This document shows positions 16,327-23,126 of a stretch of 64,000 bases of DNA, piece after piece. Each line of letters opens with the position of its first letter. Within the stretch, counting starts at the first letter, position 1. The stretch lies in contig CAYSJJ010000006.1 in NCBI GenBank assembly GCA_964431365.1, forward strand, positions 24,673 through 88,672, written 5' to 3'. A program made the translations under genes and the position numbers. Origin of the DNA: Geomobilibacter sp964431365 (GTDB taxonomy: Bacteria; Desulfobacterota; Desulfuromonadia; Geobacterales; DSM-12255). A model generated the notes under the pieces. It was not told the DNA's origin. It did no database searches and worked only from the letters and a program-made list of their open reading frames with translations.

Positions 16327-17871
16327 CTATCGACTCTCCTTGCTTCCTCCTGGCATCATCTCCGGTGCTCCCGGCATTTTTACTGCCGGCTTTGTATCTT
16401 GTGCGGGCTTCGCGTCGACCGGTTTTGCCTCGGCCGGGGCCGGTTTCGCACCTTGGGCAGATGGGGACTCCTTGGGAGCTTTCACGTCACTCTTTTCCGG
16501 ATGTTTTCCAGGCTCCTTCGCTTTCGGTTTCTGGTCGCTATCCTTCGGTTTCAACGACTCGGGTTTGATCTTCATCTTCACGATGTAGTTGGCAGTAAAG
16601 ATGTAGTCGTCCAGATAGTCACGCTTACCATCAGCGTTCAGGTCAAACTTCGGCACCTTTGGTGTTCCCATTTCTTTGAGGAACAGCAGAAAATCCGCCT
16701 CGGAGAGCTTGCCGGACTTCGAAATATTCGGTTCCATCTGCGGGGCCACCGTCAGCGGGATATCGGCCCCCCCTTTGCCATAGGAAATAGACAGAACCGA
16801 GTCCGTTGCTCCCTTTTTGGGCTGAACAACAAGGGTCCAGGAGCCGTCCTCTTCAGGAGCCAGCGAAAGTATTTTGGCGGAAGATACGGCAAACGACGGA
16901 GTCTCCTTCCCCAGGAGTTTCGGGCTGATCGACAGCTTTGCCGTTGCCTTGCCATCGGTAAAAAGAATCTTCGGTTCCTGAACAAAGCCGGGGATGGTCC
17001 GGTCGGCAAACAACAGTATGAGCGACGTAGGACTTTTCTCGCCAACGGCGGTCTTGAAAGCTTGCACAACTCCCTTATACACCACGTACTTGTCTTCCGC
17101 AGGCTTATCATCCCCCTTCTCCGTGCTGGCTGCCTCGTCACCCTCTTTGGGCTTGCCAGCCAGGTCCTTGCGGAGGTCGGTATAGAGCGTCGGAGCATCC
17201 TCTGACTTGCCGGTCGATGCAGACTGGTCCGTTGGAAGGGTCACGGTGCCGGCGACGATGTAGGCACCGGTGGATGAGCCGGTATAATTCTGATTCGGAT
17301 CCTTGGAGCCAGGATCCTTGGAGCCAGGATCCTTGATGAGAGTGCCAGGATCCTTGATGAGAGTGCCAGGATCCTTGGTGCCAGAATCCTTCTGGCTACC
17401 ACCAAGATCCGAAGGGTTATAGATTGAAGGAGTGGCTACCGGAATCGGCTCCCCCTTCGAGTTTCCAACTGAAGCCTCCATCCCCAGGATGGCATACGGA
17501 GAATTCCCCTTTATATCGAATGTGATAGAGGCGAGGACTCCCGTTGGTATCTTATTCGCCTTGTCTATAGGCTCAGCCTGAATGGCGGAGATTATTACCA
17601 TCCCTGCCGTCGACGTATTCGGCACCATCATGGCCAAAGGGATCAGGGCTCCCTTCTCGACGCGAGGGTTCGCCAAAACGTTTTGATCATAGCGGACCCT
17701 GAAACTAAAACCGGCGGTGTCGACCAGGTCTTTGCCATTAATGGTGAACACGCCATTTCCAGCATAACTGATGGAAATGGATGGAGCTGCAAACGCGGAA
17801 GTGGCTATCAGGAGCAAGAGCACGAAAAGAAGGAGTGATGTTCTGCAGATCGTGGAAGTTACATGATTCAT
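16327..17871 (-). CDS. Secreted protein with cohesin-like domain, Pro/Lys repeats and dockerin-like calcium loop
   Basis: The product (514 residues) has a clear signal peptide (hydrophobic core near residues 14-26, cut after AFA). An N-terminal domain of about 130 residues resembles cohesin or a related beta-sandwich: ISISYAGNGVFTINGKDL, FSFRVRYDQNVL and ASITFDIKGN. A linker of KDPG repeats (see repeat entry) leads to a second beta-rich part. A loop DLNADGKRDYLDD near residue 410 fits a dockerin or EF-hand calcium site, with only one copy seen. The tail is rich in Pro, Lys and Ala. The ATG at 17871 follows GGGAG. The gene is downstream of the secretion and FtsEX-EnvC-CtpA genes and may be a substrate or a partner of the cohesin-bearing secretin. 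The function is inferred only. Confidence 0.75.
   Translation of the reverse strand: MNHVTSTICRTSLLLFVLLLLIATSAFAAPSISISYAGNGVFTINGKDLVDTAGFSFRVRYDQNVLANPRVEKGALIPLAMMVPNTSTAGMVIISAIQAEPIDKANKIPTGVLASITFDIKGNSPYAILGMEASVGNSKGEPIPVATPSIYNPSDLGGSQKDSGTKDPGTLIKDPGTLIKDPGSKDPGSKDPNQNYTGSSTGAYIVAGTVTLPTDQSASTGKSEDAPTLYTDLRKDLAGKPKEGDEAASTEKGDDKPAEDKYVVYKGVVQAFKTAVGEKSPTSLILLFADRTIPGFVQEPKILFTDGKATAKLSISPKLLGKETPSFAVSSAKILSLAPEEDGSWTLVVQPKKGATDSVLSISYGKGGADIPLTVAPQMEPNISKSGKLSEADFLLFLKEMGTPKVPKFDLNADGKRDYLDDYIFTANYIVKMKIKPESLKPKDSDQKPKAKEPGKHPEKSDVKAPKESPSAQGAKPAPAEAKPVDAKPAQDTKPAVKMPGAPEMMPGGSKESR
17300..17386. repeat. Short in-frame tandem repeats (15 and 21 bases)
   Basis: On the plus strand the unit tccttggagccagga occurs twice, a 21-base form with tgatgagag inserted occurs twice, and a diverged 15-base unit follows. 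All lengths are multiples of three, and they encode KDPGS and KDPGTLI units in the linker of the cohesin-like protein. Copy number may vary between strains. Confidence 0.9.
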
Positions 17872-17933
17872 TGTTTTTCTCCCTTTGAACGATTGGAGCA
17901 GAATTATTACTGCAGTATCTGTGCCCAACAAAA

Positions 17934-17969
17934 CAGCGCTGTCTGCCAAAGGTCGGCCGACAGCGCTGA
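17934..17969 (-). terminator. Terminator after ctpA
   Basis: A hairpin with arms CAGCGCTGTC and GACAGCGCTG extends inward with GCC/GGC. It is followed on the minus strand by TTTTGTT, 30 bases past the ctpA stop. The cohesin-like gene further down therefore probably has its own promoter. Confidence 0.75.
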
Positions 17970-17997
17970 TAAGACATACCTAAATGTATTGCGTAGA

Positions 17998-19338
17998 CTA
18001 ACCGGCGTTATTCATGACCTTTTTGAGAATGTCCCACCCCTTCAACAGGTCGAGTGCCCGCAACACCTGATAATCGGTCTTGATCTGCTCGTCAGTTTTG
18101 TAGGCAGGAAGCTTCTCGGCCTTCTTCTCCTCTGCCGGTGCCTTCGCTTTTGCGTCTTCCTCGAAATGATTCTCAAGGTCCTTTTCCCGCAGATGCATTG
18201 ATTCCTTCTTTTCAGCTGCAGAAAGCTCCATGCGCTCCACAGTTATATCAGGTGCGATCCCTTTGGCCTGGATCGAGCGTCCGCTCGGTGTGAAATAGCG
18301 TGCCGTTGTCAACCGGAGTCCGGAGTTGTCCGAGAGCGGGATAATGGTCTGCACCGATCCCTTGCCGAAGCTCTGCGTACCCATGATCACGGCCCGCTTG
18401 TGATCCTGCAGAGCACCGGCGACGATCTCGGACGCACTGGCACTCCCCCCGTTGATCAGTACGACGATCGGATAGTTCTCCTGTTTGTTGCCACGCCGGG
18501 AGACGAATTTCATTTTCGCATCCTTCTCCCGACCTTCGGTGTAAACGATCATCTTCCCTTCGTCAACGAAGTGCTCGGAAACCCTCACCGCCTGATCCAG
18601 AAGCCCGCCGGGGTCGTTGCGAAGATCGAGCACGAGGCCACGTAGCTTGCCGCCATTCTCCTCCATGAGGGTTTTCAGTGCCTTTTCCAGATCGTCGTCA
18701 GTCTTTTCCTGAAACTGGGCAATGCGGACATAGGCGTAACCATCGTCCAGAGTCTTGAATTTTACGCTCTTCACCTGAATCACGTCACGGATCAGCGGAA
18801 ATTCCTTCGGCTTGTCAAACCCCTCCCGCATAATGGTCAGGGTGACCTTCGTCCCTTTGGTGCCGCGCATCCGTTTCACCGCGTCCATGATACTCAGGTC
18901 TTTGGTGAACTTATCGTCAATCTTCAGAATCTGGTCGCCGGCCTTGATGCCGGCCTTGAAGGCAGGGGTGTCCTCGATAGGTGAAATGACCGTAAGGATC
19001 CCTTCCTTGATGGATATTTCGATACCAAGTCCGCCAAACGTCCCCTTGGTCTCGATTTTCATCTCTTTGTATGTCTCGGGAGGCATGAATGAACTATGGG
19101 GATCGAGAGACGATAGCATGCCGTTTATGGCACCGTAGATCAGCTTCTTGGTGTCCACCTCTTCAACATAGCTTTTCTTCACAATGGAGAGCACATCGGT
19201 AAAGAGCTCTATCGACTCATAGTCGTTGCCCCCTTGGGCAGCGCACTTGCGCTGGATCCCAACCCCGAACCCGAGTGTCACCAAAATCAGGAGAACCCCG
19301 AAGATGGCCATTTTCCTGCGGCTTACGTTCCTCTGCAT
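17998..19338 (-). CDS. ctpA: Carboxyl-terminal processing protease (S41 family)
   Basis: A periplasmic serine protease that trims the C-termini of proteins; in other bacteria it acts on peptidoglycan hydrolases or their adaptors. An N-terminal membrane or signal segment (about residues 10-30) is followed by a PDZ domain (about 95-180). The S41 core follows with the Ser of NGGSASASEI and the Lys of QSFGKGSVQ (about residues 310-340), a Ser-Lys dyad. The tail is rich in Ala, Lys and Glu. The ATG at 19338 follows GGGAGG. It lies 46 bases after the envC-like gene, which fits a joint role in cell-wall splitting. Confidence 0.94.
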   Translation of the reverse strand: MQRNVSRRKMAIFGVLLILVTLGFGVGIQRKCAAQGGNDYESIELFTDVLSIVKKSYVEEVDTKKLIYGAINGMLSSLDPHSSFMPPETYKEMKIETKGTFGGLGIEISIKEGILTVISPIEDTPAFKAGIKAGDQILKIDDKFTKDLSIMDAVKRMRGTKGTKVTLTIMREGFDKPKEFPLIRDVIQVKSVKFKTLDDGYAYVRIAQFQEKTDDDLEKALKTLMEENGGKLRGLVLDLRNDPGGLLDQAVRVSEHFVDEGKMIVYTEGREKDAKMKFVSRRGNKQENYPIVVLINGGSASASEIVAGALQDHKRAVIMGTQSFGKGSVQTIIPLSDNSGLRLTTARYFTPSGRSIQAKGIAPDITVERMELSAAEKKESMHLREKDLENHFEEDAKAKAPAEEKKAEKLPAYKTDEQIKTDYQVLRALDLLKGWDILKKVMNNAG

Positions 19339-19384
19339 TGTTCCTCCCAGTACTCTGTTCCAGAATTATGTCAATAAGCGTCAA

Positions 19385-20572
19385 CTACCTGAGCCAGGGT
19401 GCAGGATCTATCGGTTTTCCCTGGAAGCGGATTTCGAAATACAGCATCGGTCCTTTGGAGGAATCCGTATCCCCAACCAGAGCCACAACCTCGTTGCCGG
19501 AGACCGATGAACCGACTTTCTTCAGAATCTTCGAACTGTGGGCATATAGCGAAAAATACCCGCCACCATGGTCAATAATCACCATGTTGCCGTACCCCTT
19601 GAAGGCACCGGCGTAAATTACTTGCCCCTCATAAACGGATCTGATTTCAGCCCCGACCGGAGCACTGATGGAGATGCCGTTACTGACGGTATACGAGTTA
19701 AACTCAGGGTGCTTGTGCCTTCCATAGGTACCGACGACTTGCCCTCTGACTGGGGTCGCCAGTCGTCCCCGCTGTGAGGCGAACCCCTTATCCGCAACCA
19801 CCGGCAAATCTCGACCAACGTCCGGGCGGGATGTCTTCTTTTCGCCCTTGGGAGTATAGCTTTTTCTACTACGGGCTTCAAGCCTTTCAACCATCGACTG
19901 GAGCCGCCGCGCATTGGCCTGAAGCTCTTTCAGAGACAGAAGATAGGTTTCTTTGTCTTGGCGGACCCTGGCAAGATAGGCAGTCTTCTTCTGTTTCTCG
20001 GTCTCGATCTCCTGCTTTTTCGCGTTAACGGCCCCCTTGATCTTTTCCTTGTGGGCTGCATCGCGTTCCAGATTCAATTTTAGCGACCGGAGCGTATCGA
20101 TCTTACTGTTATATTCAGCAAACAGTTGCTTGTCATGTTCCAGCACCACCTTCATGTAGCGCTGATTCTCAACCAACTGCGGTAGCGTGCCTGAGGAGAA
20201 ATAAATTCTCACATTGCCCAGTTCACCAGCCTTATAGAGGGCGACGAGTCGTTGCCTGATCTGATCGCGCTTCTTCTCCGCATCATGCCTGGCCCGCTCG
20301 ATTTCCTGCTGGGTCCGCTCAACCTGACTCTCAGCCTGTTTCAGCTCCCTGTTGAGGAGCTTCAGATTTTGTTCTTTCTCCTGCAACGTCTTGTCTATCT
20401 TTATCAGATCACTGCTGACCAGACGCTCCTCTTTCTTGGTCTTGCGAAGAAGCTGGCGTTTTTCGCGGATTTCCCGGTTAACACCCTGAAGCTCATGGTG
20501 GACATCGGCCGCTTCGGCACATGAAAAAAACTGCATCAGTGAACAGAATAGGAGAATAGGCGTTGAGCGCAT
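19385..20572 (-). CDS. EnvC-like murein hydrolase activator (coiled coil plus degenerate LytM)
   Basis: A signal peptide (residues 1-21) precedes a long coiled coil (about 25-235) and a C-terminal LytM fold (about 285-395). The metal ligands of active LytM enzymes are lost: the HxxxD box is replaced by SNGISISAP, and the final HxH by LYFEIRF. This is what is seen in EnvC, which activates amidases and does not cut peptidoglycan itself. The gene starts 3 bases after the ftsX stop, with no clear ribosome site, so coupling to ftsX is likely. FtsEX is the known membrane partner of EnvC. The match supports an FtsEX-EnvC division module. Confidence 0.88.
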   Translation of the reverse strand: MRSTPILLFCSLMQFFSCAEAADVHHELQGVNREIREKRQLLRKTKKEERLVSSDLIKIDKTLQEKEQNLKLLNRELKQAESQVERTQQEIERARHDAEKKRDQIRQRLVALYKAGELGNVRIYFSSGTLPQLVENQRYMKVVLEHDKQLFAEYNSKIDTLRSLKLNLERDAAHKEKIKGAVNAKKQEIETEKQKKTAYLARVRQDKETYLLSLKELQANARRLQSMVERLEARSRKSYTPKGEKKTSRPDVGRDLPVVADKGFASQRGRLATPVRGQVVGTYGRHKHPEFNSYTVSNGISISAPVGAEIRSVYEGQVIYAGAFKGYGNMVIIDHGGGYFSLYAHSSKILKKVGSSVSGNEVVALVGDTDSSKGPMLYFEIRFQGKPIDPAPWLR

Positions 20573-20575
20573 GGT

Positions 20576-21523
20576 CTACAGTGTGATGAAGCGCTTCAAT
20601 GACGTCAGACTCCCAAAGAAGCCGATGATTATGCCAAGAATGACGAGCCCGGCCAGATATTCAGGTGGCAGAAAGGCGATCCCGGAAGCCGGACTGAGAG
20701 CGAGAAAATTCTCTGCGTTTTGGAGCAGCCCCAGATAAATGCCGCCAAGGAACAGAATTGCCAAAACAGCTCCGGTCACCCCCTGGACGATACCTTCTAA
20801 TAGAAAAGGCGCCTTGATGAAAAACCGTGTCGCTCCAACCAGACTGAGAATTTCCAGTTCGTCGCGACGGGCAAATATGGTCAACTTGATGGTGTTCGAT
20901 ACAATGAAAGATACGGCCAGCACGAGGAATACGCCGAGAAGCAGTCCGACGAGGCGGAGAAAATTCATGAAGGCATTGAACTTCCTGACCCAATCATCGC
21001 CATACTGGATTTCACCTATCCCCGGGACCTTTCGCAGGCGTCCCACGAACCCCTGGATCGCCTCATCGGTTCGATAGTCGCGCTTCAGGCCGATTTCCAG
21101 GGAAGCTGGCAGAATATCTGCCGTGACACCTTCGAGAAGTGATTCCTGCCCCTTCAACCGGCCCCTGAACCGTTTTGCCGCCTCGTCCTTACCGATGAAC
21201 GTCACTTTGGCCGATCCAGGAATATCCATGATCGACTTCTTGATTCCTGCAAGCTGCAAGGGGACCGGTTCCCGATCGAAATAGACGGTCACCTCGACCT
21301 TGGTGCTCCAGTCATCCGCCGTTCTTTCCACATTGACGTACACCAGCAGGAACAGTGCGATGATCAGGAGCGCTAGGGTAATGGTGCCGGTGGCCAGTGA
21401 ATGGAGCAACAGGTTCTGCCGAATATTGACAAATGTCTTGCCTAGAAAATATCTGAAACGGCCCGAGATCCCTTCTTGTGAGTGCTTGGGGCGTTTTGCA
21501 TTCTTATTATGCGCTGACACCAT
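20576..21523 (-). CDS. ftsX: Cell division protein FtsX
   Basis: The permease-like partner of FtsE. A cytoplasmic N-terminal tail leads to membrane segment one (LLLHSLATGTITLALLIIALFLLVYV), then a periplasmic loop of about 100 residues. A FtsX/MacB core of three membrane segments ends the protein. The ATG at 21523 (MVSAHNKN) follows AGGAC and overlaps the ftsE stop by 17 bases; a longer reading to 21574 is less likely. Size is 315 residues. In the family the periplasmic loop binds EnvC, whose gene follows directly. Confidence 0.93.
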   Translation of the reverse strand: MVSAHNKNAKRPKHSQEGISGRFRYFLGKTFVNIRQNLLLHSLATGTITLALLIIALFLLVYVNVERTADDWSTKVEVTVYFDREPVPLQLAGIKKSIMDIPGSAKVTFIGKDEAAKRFRGRLKGQESLLEGVTADILPASLEIGLKRDYRTDEAIQGFVGRLRKVPGIGEIQYGDDWVRKFNAFMNFLRLVGLLLGVFLVLAVSFIVSNTIKLTIFARRDELEILSLVGATRFFIKAPFLLEGIVQGVTGAVLAILFLGGIYLGLLQNAENFLALSPASGIAFLPPEYLAGLVILGIIIGFFGSLTSLKRFITL

Positions 21524-22178
21524 CGTCCTCGAGAGCCCCCCCTTTAAGCCTGATAACCCTTGCCGCCGGCACAAGACTCATCAAACGCTGGTCATGGGAA
21601 GCGATCACCACCGTCGTCCCCCGGATATTTGCATCCTTGAAAATCTGCAGGATCTGCTCCTTGTTCGCGTCGTCAAGGTTGCCGGTCGGTTCGTCTGCCA
21701 GAAGGATCTTGGGATCGTTCACCAATGCCCTGGCCAGGGCCACCCGCTGCTGCTCGCCGCCGGAGAGCCGTGAGGGGCAGACTCCCTGCTTTGCCTCGAC
21801 CCCCAACTGCTTGAGCGTATGATAGACCTTCTTGTTGCAGTCTTTCTTGCTCCAGCCAAGGACCTCCAGGGTCACGGAGACGTTCTCCATTACCGTTCGG
21901 TTCTGGAGGAGCTTGAAGTCCTGGAAAACCACGCCGAGCGTCCGGCGGTAGTATGGCAGTTGCGAGCGGCCCAGCCTGGCGATGTTCTGGCCGTCAACAA
22001 TGATCTGCCCCTGTGACGGCATCACGGCACCGTAGAGGAGTTTCAGAAGGGTTGTCTTGCCTGCCCCGGAGGGTCCGGTCAAAAAGACAAAATCCCCTTT
22101 GGGGATCTTGAGTGAAATGCCCTTTAATGCTGCACTGTCCTGTTGATAACGAACATGCACACTGTGAAGCTCAATCAT
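21507..22178 (-). CDS. ftsE: Cell division ATP-binding protein FtsE
   Basis: The ABC ATPase of the FtsEX pair, which uses ATP to switch on septal peptidoglycan hydrolysis. Walker A is GPSGAGKTTLLKLL (residue 37 on), the signature is LSGGEQQRVALARAL, and Walker B is ILLADEPTGNLD followed by the switch His in VIASHDQ. Length is 223 residues, as usual. It overlaps ftsX and lies 10 bases after the upstream pseudopilin gene, so the division genes appear to be read on from the secretion genes. Confidence 0.95.
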   Translation of the reverse strand: MIELHSVHVRYQQDSAALKGISLKIPKGDFVFLTGPSGAGKTTLLKLLYGAVMPSQGQIIVDGQNIARLGRSQLPYYRRTLGVVFQDFKLLQNRTVMENVSVTLEVLGWSKKDCNKKVYHTLKQLGVEAKQGVCPSRLSGGEQQRVALARALVNDPKILLADEPTGNLDDANKEQILQIFKDANIRGTTVVIASHDQRLMSLVPAARVIRLKGGALEDDGVSA

Positions 22179-22187
22179 TGGGAACCA

Positions 22188-22610
22188 TCACCATTCGTTG
22201 TAGGGAGTACCGTCGCTGCCGACCATGTTGGAACCGCTATGGACATCGTATACCGATCCCTTGATCTCCCCTCCGTCGGTAGGCGCCGGCGGTTGCACGG
22301 TTACCCAGGAGTCTTTCTTCCCGGTAAAGGGGTCTTTGGGGATGTCGCGCAGATACTTCTTGTCCATAAGCTCCTGAATTGAATCTGGAAACTTTCCCTG
22401 GTCAGCATAGAACTGGTCGATAGTCGAACGAAAGGAGTAGAGGTTCTCCCTGAGAACCGCCTCACGTGCCCTTATGAGCCCCCACCGGTAATTAGGAACT
22501 GCGATTGAAGCCAGAATCCCGATGATCGACATGACTATCAGCAGTTCGATAATCGTATAGCCCCGGTTACGAGCCAGCCTGCGTCCTATGGCACATCGAA
22601 ATCGATCCAA
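22188..22610 (-). CDS. Type II secretion pseudopilin, GspG-like
   Basis: The N-terminal prepilin signal reads NRG then YTIIELLIVMSIIGILA: cleavage after Gly, the Glu at +5, and a hydrophobic helix. The rest matches GspG-type sequence, for example REAVLRENLYSFRSTIDQFYAD, KYLRDIPKDPFTG and SVYDVHSGSN. It starts at a TTG (22610) with AGGAG six bases before it, directly after the stop of the next pseudopilin. Length is 140 residues. It is one of two major-pseudopilin-like genes here; either may be the counterpart of OxpG of Geobacter sulfurreducens. Confidence 0.88.
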   Translation of the reverse strand: MDRFRCAIGRRLARNRGYTIIELLIVMSIIGILASIAVPNYRWGLIRAREAVLRENLYSFRSTIDQFYADQGKFPDSIQELMDKKYLRDIPKDPFTGKKDSWVTVQPPAPTDGGEIKGSVYDVHSGSNMVGSDGTPYNEW

Positions 22611-23111
22611 TCACCACTCCTTATACTTGCTGCCATCAATGGCCGTTTCCTCGCTGAGCGAATAGACGTCGAACACGTCCTCCCCCCCCCAGTTTGTACT
22701 CTCTGGTTCGTCGGTATAGGAACGGAGTCCCCACTTGGAGTCCTCTCCCTTGTTAGTCGACGGGCTGAAGGGGTCGACCGGAATGCGTCGCAGGAACTTC
22801 TTCTTGTAGCTTACCGCTCCTCCAAAATCGTACCCTTCCACCAGTTGCTGCAGAGTTTCAGGATAGCCGGACTTGTTGAGCGAGGGGACAAGCTTCTTAT
22901 CGTCAACCGCCTTGTCGTAGGTCTTCTTATACTCGTCGATGGCGGTGCGGATGGTGCGAAGGTTCCGTCTGAGTTCTATCTCCTTGCTCCGCTTGGCGGT
23001 CAGTTGGGCCGATGGTAGCACCAGGGCAGCCAGGATGGAGAGAATCGTCAGGGTCACGATAAGTTCGATCAGGCTCACACCGCGACGATCTCTGATAAGG
23101 TAATTCATCAT
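22611..23111 (-). CDS. Type II secretion pseudopilin, second GspG-like protein
   Basis: The prepilin signal is RRG then VSLIELIVTLTILSILA, with a long helix that continues to RRNLRTIRTAIDEYKKTYDKA. The C-terminal part holds the PVDPFSPSTNKGEDSKWGLRSY motif that marks GspG-type folds, and ends SKYKEW much like its neighbour (TPYNEW). The two pseudopilins are thus a diverged pair. Length is 166 residues. It lies between the secretin and the 140-residue pseudopilin. Prepilin peptidase is not in this window and must be encoded elsewhere. Confidence 0.88.
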   Translation of the reverse strand: MMNYLIRDRRGVSLIELIVTLTILSILAALVLPSAQLTAKRSKEIELRRNLRTIRTAIDEYKKTYDKAVDDKKLVPSLNKSGYPETLQQLVEGYDFGGAVSYKKKFLRRIPVDPFSPSTNKGEDSKWGLRSYTDEPESTNWGGEDVFDVYSLSEETAIDGSKYKEW

Positions 23112-23126
23112 ACTGCAATAACCGGA

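Noticed and set aside
16324..17205. A 293-codon open frame opposite the cohesin-like gene
   Set aside because: No signal, motif or ribosome site; the minus-strand gene has all three.
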